A DNA stretch of 64,000 nt from NCBI GenBank assembly GCA_963277665.1, contig OY728128.1:1350992356-1351056355 (forward strand). The letters are read 5' to 3'. Positions 22,701-35,069 of the stretch are shown piece after piece (position 1 is the stretch's first letter; every line of letters starts with the position of its first letter). The notes beneath the pieces are model-generated. The model was given only the letters and a program-made list of their open reading frames with translations. It ran no database searches and had not been told where the DNA came from. The DNA comes from Viscum album. Taxonomy: Eukaryota > Streptophyta > Magnoliopsida > Santalales > Viscaceae. The translations under genes were made by a program, and so were the position numbers.

Positions 22701-23640
22701 GAAGAGTTAACACGGGTGCATTAACCAATCTCTTCTTCATCTCTTGGAAACTTTCCTCACACTCTTTTATCCAGATGAACTTGACCCCTTATCGAGTTAA
22801 CTTGGTTAATAGATTATAAAGTTGTGAAAAGTTTTTCACAACCCTCCTATAATATCCCACTAATCAAAGGAAACTATGAATATCAGTTATAATTGTAGGC
22901 TGAGGTCACTCCTCTATAACTTTTTTCTTTACAGGGTTAACTGTGATTCATTCATTGGTAACAAAGTTCCCAAAGAAAGAAACTTTCTCTAACAAGAATT
23001 CACATTTTTTGAACTTCCCAAAAAGCCTCTCCTTCCATAAATTTTGAAAAATAACCCTTAGACGATCCTCATGATCCTCACAAATTTTGGAATATATCAT
23101 AATATCATCAATAAAAAGTACCAAAAAGTTATCAAGGTAGTCCTTAAAGACTCTATTCATCAAATCTATAAAAATAGCAGGTGAATTAGTCAATCTATAG
23201 GTCATAACAACAAACTCATAATGCCCATATCTTGATCATAATGTAGTTTTCAGAATATCTTCTTTCTTCACCCTCAGTTGCTGATAACCAAATCTAAGAT
23301 CAATCTTTGAGAAGAATTGAGCCCCACGAAGCTGATAAAATAAGTCATCAATTCTTAGAAGAGGGTATTTGTTCTTCATTGCGATCCCAATCAGTTCTCT
23401 ATAATCAATGCATAGCTGCATCAATCCATCCTTCTTCCTCACAAATAGAACTGGTGCTCCCCAAGTAGACACACTCAGTCAGATAAACCCCTTCTCCAAA
23501 AGTTCTTGGAGTTGTTTCTTTAATTCCTATAACTCTACATTTTCCATCCTATAGGGGGTCTTTAATATTGGTTAAGATCCTGGTATGAGTTCAATGGAGA
23601 ACTCTACCTCTCTTTCTGGGGGAGGTCTATGTAACTCCTC
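22701..23640 (-). pseudogene. pol: Chromovirus reverse transcriptase
   Basis: From 23472 down: [33 protein letters not shown], then after one stop M-T-Y-R-L-T-N-S-P-A-I-F and the catalytic box F-I-D-D-I (about 23112) in place of Y-V-D-D. The thumb region continues as H-R/E-D-R-L and F-F-G-N-F-V. Only a few stops interrupt it, making it the best preserved enzyme in the window. Confidence 0.94.
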
Positions 23641-23859
23641 AAGAAAGACGTCAATGTATTCCTGGATGATGGGGACATTTTATATCCTCAAACTCTCATT
23701 TAATTCTTCTTCTTCACTGATAAACTCCATAAAAAAGGATGTAGGAGGTTCTTATAGACAAATATCAGGTTGAGATATCTCTCCTTAGAAGATAACTGTA
23801 GGTTTTCCATTCAAGACTACTGAGATTTCCTTGCTTTTGCATTTGATCTTAGCATTATA

Positions 23860-24190
23860 CTTTGAGAGCTAGTCCATCCCTAGTATAATGTTGAATTCTA
23901 GCATGGGAATGAAAACTAGATTTGCGATAAGATTGTTCTCAATAAAGTAAATACTATAGTTTATAAACACTGACGATTCTTGGATAATCCCACCAGGTGT
24001 ATTGACTGTTAACTCCACTTTTAGAAAATCGGGGGTTGATTCTAAATTTTTTGCAAACTTAGAGGAAATAAAGGAATGCATAGAACTAGAATCAAACAAA
24101 GTACTTACTAGATTTGAGAAAACAACAAGAGTACCTAACATCACATCATTTGATGCTTCAACTTTGACCGTAGTGATTGCAAAAGTACTA
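23860..24190 (-). pseudogene. pol: Chromovirus aspartic protease
   Basis: The active site reads L-F-D-S-S-S-M-H-S-F-I (about 24098); the family norm is L-F-D-S-G-A-T-H-S-F, so the Gly after D-S is lost. The second conserved block is F-N-I-I-L-G-M-D at its C-terminus (about 23890-23869). Open at 23869-24144. Confidence 0.88.
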
Positions 24191-24228
24191 CCTTGTTCCC
24201 TTAACTGTTTCTGAGGCTGATAGTGATT

Positions 24229-25269
24229 TCACTCCACTGGCCTTGGATTTGGACAGTGATTGGAAAAGTGCCCAAGTTGTCCACACTTATAGAATTGGAC
24301 ATCAGGTAGGGCCTGCACCATCTTCCCTTTGTCGTTAGTTTTGGGAATTTGTGGCTTCACCTCACTATGAAAATTCCGCGCAATGTGGCCATATCTCCCA
24401 CACTTGTAGCACTTCCCGTTCCCAAGCAGGCAGTTCCCTAAATACTTCTTCCCACATTTGTTACACATGGGATATTGTACTTGCTTTACTCTTTTTCCTT
24501 GATCGAAGCTCCTCCCTCAGCTTGGATCCATCAATATTTTCTTGTCATTGGATTTATGAGACCATTCCATCTCACCAAAATCCAATTTGACTTTCATCAC
24601 ACTTCACACGATCTCCTCATAGCTATCATAATCTTGGTTGGCTAGATTCTTCCATAGATGAGGTCTCAGTCCACCAAAGAATCTATCCAACTTACCATTT
24701 GGATCCATGACAAAGCTGGAGGTGTAACGTGAAAGCCTTTAAAATTTAATCTTGTAGCTTCCCACAGATTCATTCTTCTTCCGCTTTAGCTCGAGAAACT
24801 CCTTCTCCATTCTTGTTCTCATTGCTTGAGGAAAATAATTGTTGAAGAATATCACTCTGAACTCTTCCCACTCAATAGCTTCAAATTCCACTCTTGGCAT
24901 TGTGTTTTTAATCAGTTCTCACCACTAATCATCTTCTCCCTCTAAGAGATAAACAACCAAGGTAACCTTATCTTGTTCAGAACAGCAGAGCACAGAAAAG
25001 AGCTTCTCAATAGAGTTGATCCACTATTCAGCAATCAATGGGTCGATAGATCCAGTAAAGGTTGGTGGTTGTTGACGCATACATGATTCAACAGAAATTT
25101 GTTCCCTTCGCGGTGAGGTCAGTCTCTCAGCTTGATTCAAGTTATTTCCCATAACTTGAGTCAGTTGGTTCATCATTCGCATGAAAGTTTCCATTCCAGC
25201 TTCCATCGGAGGGCCGCCAGCACATGGTCCATTAAGGTCATCATTTTCATGGTTCCTCCTATTTCCCAC
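24229..25269 (-). pseudogene. gag: Chromovirus gag with three zinc-knuckle-like motifs
   Basis: The likely start ATG is at 25269. The middle region (about 24900-24650) shows the gag pattern W-E-E-F-R-x-x-F-F-N-N-Y-F-P, then K-E-F-L-E-L-K-R, F-x-R-L-S-R-Y and F-x-G-L-R-P. At the end, 24468-24229 is open and holds C-N-K-C-G-K (first), C-Y-K-C-G-R-Y-G-H with the last Cys changed to Phe (second), and F-Y-K-C-G-Q-L-G-H-F-S-N-H-C with the first Cys changed (third). Stops at about 25024, 24930 and 24740 break the frame. Confidence 0.88.
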
Positions 25270-25710
25270 TATTTTTTAAAATAATAAAACTATAGTGAGA
25301 AGATTATTTCATTTATGAATCTTTTAACTATAAAGGGTTTTATGTCTTAAAACTTCATGCTTTAAACAATTTCATTTCTCTATAAATCTTTCATAATGAT
25401 TTATCAAAAGATTATGATTAACCAAACATATCCCCCGGTAGTTTCATAAACAAGAGTGAAACAATACCCATTGTCATGTACTGGGATACCCTGGGTGAAA
25501 CCCGAAAATCCTTCTCAGAGTTTTCACTCCTAGGCACATCTGTGCCAGAGCCGCCTCTACTTTCTTGTATCCAGATAGAGATGTATTTTCTTGATAAACC
25601 ATTTACTCATTACTCACCAAAATACCAAGAAGTATTCATATATTTAAACTTTTATATAGGGTTCTTCCTAATGTTTTCATAGCCTAATTTCCATAAATAA
25701 CTAAACTTTA

Positions 25711-25723
25711 CTTTTGATAACAA
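25711..25723 (-). other. Primer binding site of chromovirus
   Basis: Minus strand TTGTTATCAAAAG, matching 9 of 13 positions of the initiator tRNA-Met complement TTGGTATCAGAGC, three bases inside the LTR boundary at 25727. Confidence 0.6.
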
Positions 25724-25726
25724 CTA

Positions 25727-28497
25727 TTGCATCCAGCCTTTTATTACATAACTTTTCATTACATTTTACAAACAGAGGATCTTTAAAGTCTAGTGTCTTG
25801 GAAATCAGGAACATAAAACATGAAAAAATAAAACATTATTCTAATACACTTGTAGGGATTCATCATAAGTTATTCCTAAGTACAATTATTTCATCTCATA
25901 ACCTAGATACATACATTAAAGGAAAGGGTGAGAAGAAGGCCCAATAAGGAAAACAATGGAATCAATTTACTTGTGAAATCAATAAGAATTTGATAAAAAA
26001 CATAAAGACACGTGAAAAGGAAGTAAAAACATATCAAAATAACTTGAACCATAACATGAATATGTTGCTACAACATTTAATTTATACATTCATGAACATC
26101 TCACAAAGGTTCATCCCTAATGTGTCATAAAAATTACCATGGTTATTCACCAAGGTATTGTGAAACTTGTCATCTCTAGAGATTAAATTATTTACCCAAT
26201 GCATTGGAGTGCTATTAGGGTGCACCCTTATATGTATTTTTATTCATGTGAGCCAAATAGATCATAATCAAACATTTCCTAAATAACCCATAAAGAGTAA
26301 AAGTAATGGGTTTTACTTCAAAATTGTGACGTTTTAAAAGTGCTTAGAAACATGATCGTTAGGTCTTTTATAACCCTTGGAAAAATAAAGAGGGTTTCAT
26401 GTATATCTATTAAAGAATAAAATAGATCAATTTTATGTTTTGATGAAAACCTTTTGAAATTAAAATATATTTTGGGTATTTATATAAATAAAACAAGAGA
26501 ATTTCTTGAGAAAAAGAGAGAGATATTTTGAAACAAAATTTCTGCAGCATAACAACTATATAACATGGTTTTAGAAAACAATAAAAAGAGAGGGAAAGGG
26601 TATCCCATAAATAAATGAATAATTTATAGTAGAGGTACATAATAAAAAGAAATAATATCATGGTGTGAAATGACACACCACATGAAAAGGAAACTTGAAA
26701 GAAAAGAGAAAATGTGATTTCTTTTATGAAAATTCAGTAGCCTAACGACGTCGCTTATAATTCAAAAAAATAAGTTGATGAGAGTGGAATGGGTCTATCA
26801 TGAATTGGAAATGAAATGTACAGTAATAAATATATAGAATAACATACCCCCACATAATTAAATGGAAACTAGAAGACATAACATAAAGGAAGTCATGACT
26901 TAAAAGAAGAAGGTGAAAGGTTCCCTTACGTTGAAGAGTAACTTCAAAAGATTGAAGGTTGGGACCTTGGGGGGCTTGAGGGAACCTTGGGAGGACTCAT
27001 TGGGAGGTAAAAATACTATAACTTCATTGAGGAAGATTTTTGAATGAAATTAATGAGGGAATGGATTGATATTTATAGGGAAAGAGAGGGAATATTTAAT
27101 TAATTTCCAAGGGACACCTCATCAGTGGTATTTGAAAAACCATATGATTGCCTATGGTATTGTCCACTTGGGACACCTCATAACATATATTAATATTCAC
27201 AAGTCGACCAGATTCATTACATCATGATTACATCATCAATGATGTCATTAAACCCCCAAAACTCAAAATTGTATTTTTACTATTCACCGAAAATTCAACT
27301 GTTTCAGAAAAATCCAAAAATTTTACCCTAACCTAATATCGACGATATGAATTCAAAAATAAAATCCATTTTATGAAAATAATTTTTTAAATAAAATAAT
27401 TATTTATTCAAAAAAACAACTCTAAAACTATAACTTATTTTGTAACACCTTGAAAAAGTAATCAAGGTCCCATAAAATTATCGTATAACCATAAAAAAAT
27501 AAAGTAACAATTTATGATAAAATTTTTATGAAAAAAAATTTTCATTTTAAATTATTAAATTAATTATAAAATTGTAAATAAAATATTTATGACCTACAAA
27601 AATAAAAAAACTTATACTATGATCGTTTTTTCACTTTTAAGATCTCTATATTGTATTTATACATTCATGGGTGAAGTTTCTATTTTTTTGGCCGATTGAC
27701 TATTCATCACTATTCATTAATATTATAAGGGTATGTTACTATTCATACTTTACTATTCACTAAAAAATAAGTTGATCTGATTAGTCTCTAAATTTCTTAC
27801 TGATCACAACTCTAGAAGACCATTTTTTGAAAATCATTTCACATTATTAATTATTTAAAGTTTACATGAATATTTTAAAATACCCTTTTTCTAAACTTCA
27901 TCAATAATATTCATCCTCTATTTATCCGGAAATTTGAAAATCACAAATTTTACCATAATAAGAAACAAAAAATTTATTTATACCAAGGGATTACAAAAAG
28001 TATCTAAGGCCTAATTACATAGCCCCTTATAACACCTGCATAGGACCTAAGTGTAAGGTGTGCTATGGTGATAGAATCTTTTGGTGGCTTAGTCAACATT
28101 GCCCGAGTGGTGATTTATATCAGCTTATACTTCTTCCTTAGGCGATTATGTGAAAGATTCACATGTTGAAACTCAGATTGGGCTTGGTCCAGAGCAAAGC
28201 CCAGAGATGCTACCTCCTTACCGAGCTCTAACAGATGTGCTTCATATGGCCCGAGTCTACTGGATGAGGCCATCGAATCTCCTTTCTATATTAATTAACT
28301 AAGATCACTTGTATTTATAAACAATAATTGTAATGTTAAGAGTTTAGTTTCCAATAGTCATATTGACCAATGGTAATATAATAATTGAAACTCAATGATA
28401 TCACTTCATTAATTAAAGGATATAGTTTGTGGAGTATAAAATGAAATAAAACAAAAATTTAGGAAACAAATATTTTTCAAAAGTTTGGGTTGTTAAA
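25727..28497 (-). repeat. 5' LTR of chromovirus
   Basis: 2.77 kb, matching 17924-20732. The outer end is TTTAACAACCC on the minus strand, where the other LTR has TGTAATGACTC. It holds the second copy of the promoter module (26928-27286) and of the 89-residue ORF (28004-28273). Confidence 0.93.
28004..28273 (-). pseudogene. Second copy of LTR-encoded 89-residue ORF, one stop
   Basis: Same length as 20239-20508 with no indel over 270 nt. It starts MASSSRLGPYEA. A single in-frame TAA at codon 53 breaks it. LTR copies are identical when an element inserts, so the ORF was open at that time and the stop came later. TATA box at 28312-28319, again 39 nt from the ATG. Confidence 0.6.
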
Positions 28498-28504
28498 ATT
28501 ATTA
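28498..28504. repeat. Target-site duplication, right of chromovirus
   Basis: ATTATTA, identical to 17917-17923. Confidence 0.8.
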
Positions 28505-28770
28505 CCATAATCCTTATTTTTATTAGAAGGTGGTACCAACAATGAGGAAGAATAACAGGATCTCATTGCAGGCTTGGAGTTGGCACTATAAGTACTAGTG
28601 AATCACCTAGAGGTGAAGGGTGATTCAGAATTGATAATAAAATAGATCAATAGGAATTATTATGTCATAAAGGAAGATATAATTCCCCTATGTGATTATG
28701 TATGAGGGTTAATGGTAGAATTTACCTCAGATACAACATTGAATCACATCCCACAAATGCAGATACGTCT
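28498..28770 (+). pseudogene. pol: Tat second RNase H, 3' half
   Basis: Starts with the duplicated ATTATTA and continues the frame broken at 17923. T-N-N-E-E-E and L-I-A-G-L-E-L-A-L (28534-28587) are the signature of the archaeal-type RNase H; E-V-K-G-D-S-E-L-I-I-K follows (about 28610). Some codons are now stops. Confidence 0.85.
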
Positions 28771-29039
28771 TTAGAAGATCTAAATCAGGATGAGAAAATC
28801 ATAAGTATTTCCCACCTTCAAATGATTTCTCCTTTTGTCTAGATCAGAGCAGAAGAGATCAATGAAATAAGTCCCATCCATGATCCAAATATCCCTACCA
28901 TAGTATGGATGGCACCAATCATGGAATATATCCATGATGGAGTACTTCCACCGGACAGGGTTGGAAGAGAATAGATTTGGTGGATAGTAGCTAATTTTAC
29001 TCTTTATGATGGCCCAAATCACCAGAAAGTCCTCTACAA

Positions 29040-29960
29040 GTGAGGCTTTGATGGATTCTTTCTCAGATGTGTTTATGGAGAAGAGACTATGAATATTAAA
29101 TAAGAATTACATGGAGGAGACTATAGTTCCCACCAATCAAGGTATATGTTTTCTGATCAAATCCGAAGGCTTGGATAGTTATAGCCTTCAATGAAACAGG
29201 ATAACACAGAATTCTGTAAGAAATGTCATCCTTTCCAAGTGCATGCCAATTTCATCCATCAATCCCCAAAGTATCTACATAGAGCTAAATACTCCTGGCC
29301 ATTTCCACATAGGGAATGGATGTTATTGGACCATATCCTCCATCTATGGCTAAACAGTTCAAGTACATCCTTACTGCCACCGATTTCTTATCCAAATGGG
29401 CTGAGGCAATACCTGTTAAAGAAGTTAAAGCCAAAATCATCGTTAGTTTTTTTAAAGTAAACATTATTATATGATTTGGTGTTACTCATTCCATTTTGAT
29501 GGAAAATGGATCCAATTTCTATTCTGTTGAGGTGGAAAAGCTATATCAAGAATACAATATCAAATAAAACCATTCATCCCGCTATCATGCAGTGACTAAT
29601 GGAAAGATAGAGGATTTTAACAAGACCCTTTCAAAAAAAATCTATAAGGTGGTGTATAAAGATAAGAAATATTTTCCTAATAACACTTTTCATGCCTTAT
29701 GGGTTTATCAAACCACAACCTATATTGCTACGTGAGAAACCCCACACTTTTTGGTGTACGAAACAGAAGTGGTCTTGCTCAATGAGGTTTAGTTTTCATC
29801 ACTCCTTATTTCCATTTGTGACTAGCTATCCACAAATGAGAAATATCAGAAATTACTAGATGAATTGGAGCAATTGGATGAAAAGAGATTGGACACCTTG
29901 AACCACTTGAATTTCTATCAGAACCGGATAACATGATCCTTTAACAAGATGGTTCTTCTT
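29040..29960 (+). pseudogene. pol: Tat integrase
   Basis: Zinc-binding H/H and C-K-K-C-H-P-F-Q (about 29215) precede the core. Catalytic Asp is at 29319-29321 in G-M-D-V-I-G-P-Y, followed by an A-T-D-F-L-S-K-W-A-E-A block (about 29372). The second Asp position reads N-G-S-N-F (about 29505) and the Glu block N-G-K-I-E-D-F-N-K-T is near 29600. The C-terminal K-R-L-x-x-L motif with Y-Q-N-R and F-N-K (29880-29955) fits plant Tat integrases. Stops at several points. Confidence 0.87.
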
Positions 29961-30513
29961 TATTCATTCCTTTAAGGATAATTGGTATTGGTCCTTATGA
30001 CTAAAACGATTCTAGGAAATAATCCCCCAAATCATGAGAAAAAGTGAGAGAGACCTTAATCTATACATAAAGTTCACTCTAATGGATATTATTATTTAAT
30101 ATCAATGGATGTATAACTCACTAAAACTCCAACCAAGGAAAGGTTTTTGAAGAAATACTTTTTATAATCACACAAATTTTGTCTTAACTGCAAGATGTTA
30201 AACCACATAAAACCATTTTCATATATGTTTCACGATGTTAAACTACATATCATCATCATCCTTATCACATGAAGATAAACTGCATAACACCAGCTATCCT
30301 CACCACATGACATTAAACTATATGGTTAACATCTCCCTTATTTGATTTTAAGAAATCCTCAAGATACCACGAGTAGACACTCCTTGTGGTCCCTCAAAAG
30401 ATGAGTAACTTCCATGCGTAAACCTCACTCACCTCATTGCCACTCCCTAGTGGAACTTTGGCCCCATTTATCTCTGTGTTTTGATCTGAAAATCATAGGG
30501 AATTACTTTCAAA
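29961..30513 (+). other. Start of Tat 3' untranslated region
   Basis: No coding signal. It contains several copies of a short motif, GATRTTAAACTRCAT (about 30196, 30226, 30266 and 30311), that recurs at 31607, 32299 and 41970. Confidence 0.6.
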
Positions 30514-32410
30514 GAACTATGTGTGGCTTGATTATTTCCCCAATAAGATACGTAGTTACACTTGAGTCTTATCCCCTAGTCCAACCACAATGTTTATTTC
30601 ACTTCAGGTGACCAACATCCTCTCTGCATGACGATAAACTGCATGGAACCACTAGAACTATGTTTGGATTTATTATGATTCTAATGAGATACGTAGTGAA
30701 GTCTAGATCTCCAATCTCATGACCAATCATGACCATAAAGAAACATTTCCCATTTTCCTTGTGTATGGAAAATTCTATACTGGGAACCCTTCTAGAACAT
30801 ATGGATTAATTCTCATACCATATTGTGTCTTGAGCCCAACCATTATTCTAGAAAATATCTAAAAGTTATTAAAGACCCCTTCCTCACATAAAACCTCAAT
30901 TAGTGTGGGAAAATTTATAAAGAACTACATGTGACTTGATTCTTGACCCATCAAGATATGAAGTGACACCCAAATCTACTATCTTGGGTCCAAATACAAT
31001 GTGTAAAAACCACTTCACCCCCTATGTGCATGAATAAAACCTGTATAGGGAGCACCTTTAAGAACTAAATATAGCTTGATTCTCATTCCAATGAGATACA
31101 TAGTGATTCCTGGATCCCTAATACTAGTTCCAAATATGATTTTGGAAATGAAAATTCCCCTACCCATTCCCCGTGCATAAACCTGATCTATACAGAGAAC
31201 CTTTCTAAGAATTATGCCTGGATTCTCATTACAATGAGATGTGTGGTGATACCTAGACTTCATGATTTAAGCCCAACCATCAGTTTAAACGTTATCAAAA
31301 GGCCCATTTACCACATCAATGTTTGATTAATGTGGGGAATAACTTTCAAGAACTACATGTGGCTTGAATGTTTCTCTAAAAAGATACATAGTGACACTCT
31401 AATCTACAATCCTGGGTCCAAATGTGATTAATAATAAAGCCTCTTTACTTCCTATGCATGAATTAGATCTACATAGGGAGCCTATAAAGAACTACACGAG
31501 GCTTGATTCTTATCCCTATGAGACATTTTGTGACATCCATACTTTCATTCTTGGGACCAATTTCAATATTTCTATCACTTCACATCAGTTCTCCTTTGAC
31601 CTTACCACATGACATTAAATTGCATGGAATTCCAAGAACTACGTGTGCCTTGATTATCATTATATTGAGATACATAGTGAAACTTGGTTCATATTCCATG
31701 GTCCATACAAAATTTAAAATCCCCCACACCCTATGTATGAATTATAATTTCATGGGGACATTCTTCAAGAACTACATGTGGCTTGATTCTCACTCACATG
31801 AGATACGTAGTGACACCCATACTCTCAATCTTGGGACCAGTTTCAACAAGATGTAAATAATGAATATTTTATACCATGTATGAGTCAGATCTATGTGACA
31901 AGATTCCATATGAGTTCTCATATTATGTATGAACCCGTATTCAAAGAAAGCTCCATTATCATCCACTTATGAATTCAAATCAGGGTGAAGAAACTTTATT
32001 TAAAAACTACATGTGGCTTGATTCTCATTTTCATTGAGATATGTAGTGATGTATAGGTATTAAATCATGTTCCCAAATGCATCACAACATAGAAGAATAA
32101 TCTAATCTCCCATGTATGAGTCAGATCTATATGGGGACATCTAACATGAGTTCCCACTTTACGTATTAACTTGTATATGTTAGAACTATGTATAACTTGA
32201 TTATTTCCCCAAAAATATATGTAGTGATTCCTAGGTCCTACACCCTGGCCCATCCACAATATTACTTTTCACATTGGAATCAACCACATCCTTTACTTAA
32301 GACATTAAACTACATGTCTAACATCCTCACCGCATGAATTCAAACTACACGCTACCTCTATAACTACGTGCGGCTTGATTCTCATCCCATTGAGATACAT
32401 AGTGAATCCT
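30514..32410 (+). repeat. About 140-bp repeats with conserved hairpin core, 12 copies
   Basis: Cores start at 30514, 30656, 30923, 31073, 31210, 31351, 31490, 31637, 31770, 32005, 32183 and 32362; most spacings are 133-150 bp. The core is AACTACRTGTGGCTTGAT, then a stem such as TCTCAT-loop-ATGAGA, then TACRTAGTGA. The ends ACTACGT and ACGTAGT pair to make an outer stem. Inner stems change on both sides together in several copies. Related motifs recur at about 41749 and 42044. Tandem repeats are known in Tat 3' UTRs. Confidence 0.85.
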
Positions 32411-32639
32411 AGGCCTTAAATATTAGCTCCATACATGGGGTAAAAGAAAATTACCCCTCTTCGATAAAGAATCAAAAATCTATGAAAGATATTTTATTTT
32501 GGATCCTCTCCTTAGAGATCCTGTCATGGAAACAATAGATGTACCAATTATACATATGAGTTATATCTATGAAAGGGACTCCAAATTCATGTCCAGTATC
32601 AATCTGATAATTCCTTTATACATTTTATAATACCCCTTT

Positions 32640-34375
32640 TCACATGTCATACTCCTAATCTTGAATACCTTTAGATCTCCATAACCTTTCCTCAGTGTTT
32701 TGTGGTAGAATGTCTGAAACCTAAGATCTCTTTTTCCTGACCATACAGTATGTTCCCCAGTTGGTCATGTATATGTTTCCCCCATAAAGGGATTGTTAGC
32801 CAAACGATGACACTATTTGACTATGAAATATGTGACCTATTTAGCCTTGTATAAAACAACCCCCATAATAGGTTTTTCAACTAGTAGTAACTTCATTCTT
32901 GGGAGAAGCCTTTTCTATCACTTTAATCATTGATGACGGTATACTAGAACCCGAAAATCAGTGGTCATCCCTTGTATATTTTTCCTATATCATTTATCCT
33001 AATATTAAAGTATCTAAGAACCTAGTTTACACATTTCCCCTTCACTTGTTCAAATCTTACAGGACTAACCTTGAATTGTTTGACCATGTATCATCCATTG
33101 TTTCCATAATATTATAGTCCTATTCATATGAAATAAAACTACAAGCACCATACTTCCAGTGTCTGGGTTAGACCTACGTAGATCATCCATTTCCATAATT
33201 CTTTAAAAATTCCATCTTGAAATACCCCTTCCTTATTCGGGTAATTTATCCCCAAACCAAACTCTGTGCTTGGAAAAATCCAAATCTCCATAAACTTTCA
33301 TTGGATTTTAGCGATAGAATGTTAGAATTCTTGAGAGATCTTTTTCTTGACCATGCAGTATGTTTCCTAGTTGGTCTTGCATATATTCACCCCATAATAG
33401 ATTTTTCAGCAAAAGGATGCCACTATTTGGTTATTAAGTACATGCCCCAGTTGTCCTTATATAAAACAACCCAAATAGTGGGGTTTTCAACCTATGGTAA
33501 CTTTTTTCTTGGGAAAGATTTCCTCTAACATCATAATCCCTTTTCGCATACCACCCTAGAGACCCAAAAATCCCCAAATCCCAGCTTACAACTTTATCCT
33601 TCCATACCTGAATATAGTAGTAAATTTCCTGATAGATTACCAAGAATCATATAATTATAAAACCTTCATTCAAATCTAAAGACATTAAATTATATCCTCC
33701 TAATGTCCTTACTAGATGAATTTAAACTACACAACATAATGTACTTAATGCATGACTTTAAACTGCACAACCCCTAATGTCCTTGCTACATGAATTTAAA
33801 CTGCACAACATATGTCATTACTGCATTAATTTAAACTTCATATCCCCCTAATGTCCTTGTTGCATGACTTTAAAATGCACAACCACCTAATGTTCTTACT
33901 GCATGAATTTAAACTGTACAGCCCCATAATGTCCTTGCTGCATGACTGTAAACTGTATAAAAAATATCATAAATCCCCCTTCTAACAAAATGTGGCCTCC
34001 TTCACACATAAAAATTATTTTAGTGTGGTTTCCCCTTCATTTATTATGTTGGTATGAATGATTTATTTATTCTTAGGCATCTTTCCTTAGAAAATCCACC
34101 CACTATGATCTTGATACATCCAAATCTTAAACTTTATTTTATCATCAATAAAAGAATGTTAGAATTATTGAGATCTCTTTTTCCTAACCATATAGTACGT
34201 TCCCCAATTGGCCTTTCATATGTCACCCCCATAATGGGTTTTCATCCAAAGGATGCTATTATTTGACTATAGAGTGTGTGCCCCATTTGGCATTGCATAA
34301 AACAACCCTTATAATAGGGTTTTCAATCAATGGTAACTTATTTTTCATGGGAGACCTTCTCTATTATTGAATAAA
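32640..34375 (+). repeat. Three dispersed copies of a 260-bp repeat
   Basis: Copies at about 32660-32920, 33270-33530 and 34110-34370 share an ordered series: AAATCTCCATAA-like start, GATCTCTTTTTCCT, CCATACAGTATGTTCCCC, the CACCCCCATAATGGGTTTT block, GGATGCCACTATTTG, TATAAAACAACCC and GGTAACTT. They look like a duplicated 3' UTR unit of the Tat element rather than a coding repeat. Confidence 0.8.
33694..33962 (+). repeat. Tandem repeat of about 38 bp, seven units
   Basis: Units follow CCTAATGTCCTTGCTGCATG then A-TTTAAACTGCACAA, with small indels. Alternating GACTTTAAACT and GAATTTAAACT suggest a two-unit higher order. It lies between copies 2 and 3 of the 260-bp repeat. Confidence 0.8.
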
Positions 34376-35069
34376 ATGTTTTAGATTTTGAGATTACAAA
34401 ATTGTCCCAAGATTACCCTTGGAAGTATTTAAATAATATCAGAACATTTCTAGCCATCAAGCTTTGTTTGGGTTATAATTTCAAAATTCATGGTCAATGA
34501 CGTTCGACCGAAAACACTCACCCTTTTAGTCTAAAATGCATGAATTTAAACTACCAAAAAAAGAGAAACAATAATTTCTGTATTGAAAACATGCAAAGGG
34601 AACTATGAACAAAAGTTGAGTCTTAGCTTTCTAGACTTACACTCTGTGTGGTTTAGGAAAAATCAATCAATGAAAAGTTAAAAGACAAAAAACTTGTTAG
34701 GATGAAAACCAAAAAATGGAAGCCAAAAAAAAATCTAAGTCTCACCCACTAAGTCTTATCTATATTGATCTTAGCCAATAATTAAAGTGATGACACAAAA
34801 TACACAAGGTTTATATGGTTGTGTATAAAAACCTAGTAAGAATCAAACTATGCTCACTAGGCCTCTTGGTTTAGGTAAAATTTTATAGCGCCACTCATCC
34901 CTATCCTTGTAATTATGATTAGATGATATTAAAATTTAATGCTATTAAAATCTTCTTTGACATTATTATTATAGAAAAAAGATAGGGATGAATGCATAGC
35001 TGATTAGAAACAAAATACTTTTCATTTATGTAGCAAAATTAAAGGAACACACACAAAATGAAGCCTCTC
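34376..35069. other. No gene seen; 3' flank of antisense gene
   Basis: AT-rich, without readable coding stretches on either strand. It lies downstream of the minus-strand gene and so may hold its 3' UTR. Confidence 0.5.

Larger units (their letters stand above)
17924..28497 (-). mobile_element. Chromovirus-type Ty3/gypsy retrotransposon
   Basis: Complete but decayed 10.6-kb element on the minus strand: 5' LTR (25727-28497), primer site, gag with zinc knuckles, protease, RT, RNase H, integrase with a chromodomain-like tail, polypurine tract, and 3' LTR (17924-20732). It interrupts the Tat second RNase H. LTR layout and integrase tail suggest the Tekay/Del type of plant chromoviruses; this lineage call is inference. 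Confidence 0.92.

Noticed and set aside
29191..29460. Separate 89-codon gene
   Set aside because: It overlaps the integrase core; the conserved integrase blocks read in another frame from about 29310 on, and the first part is the integrase zinc-binding region.
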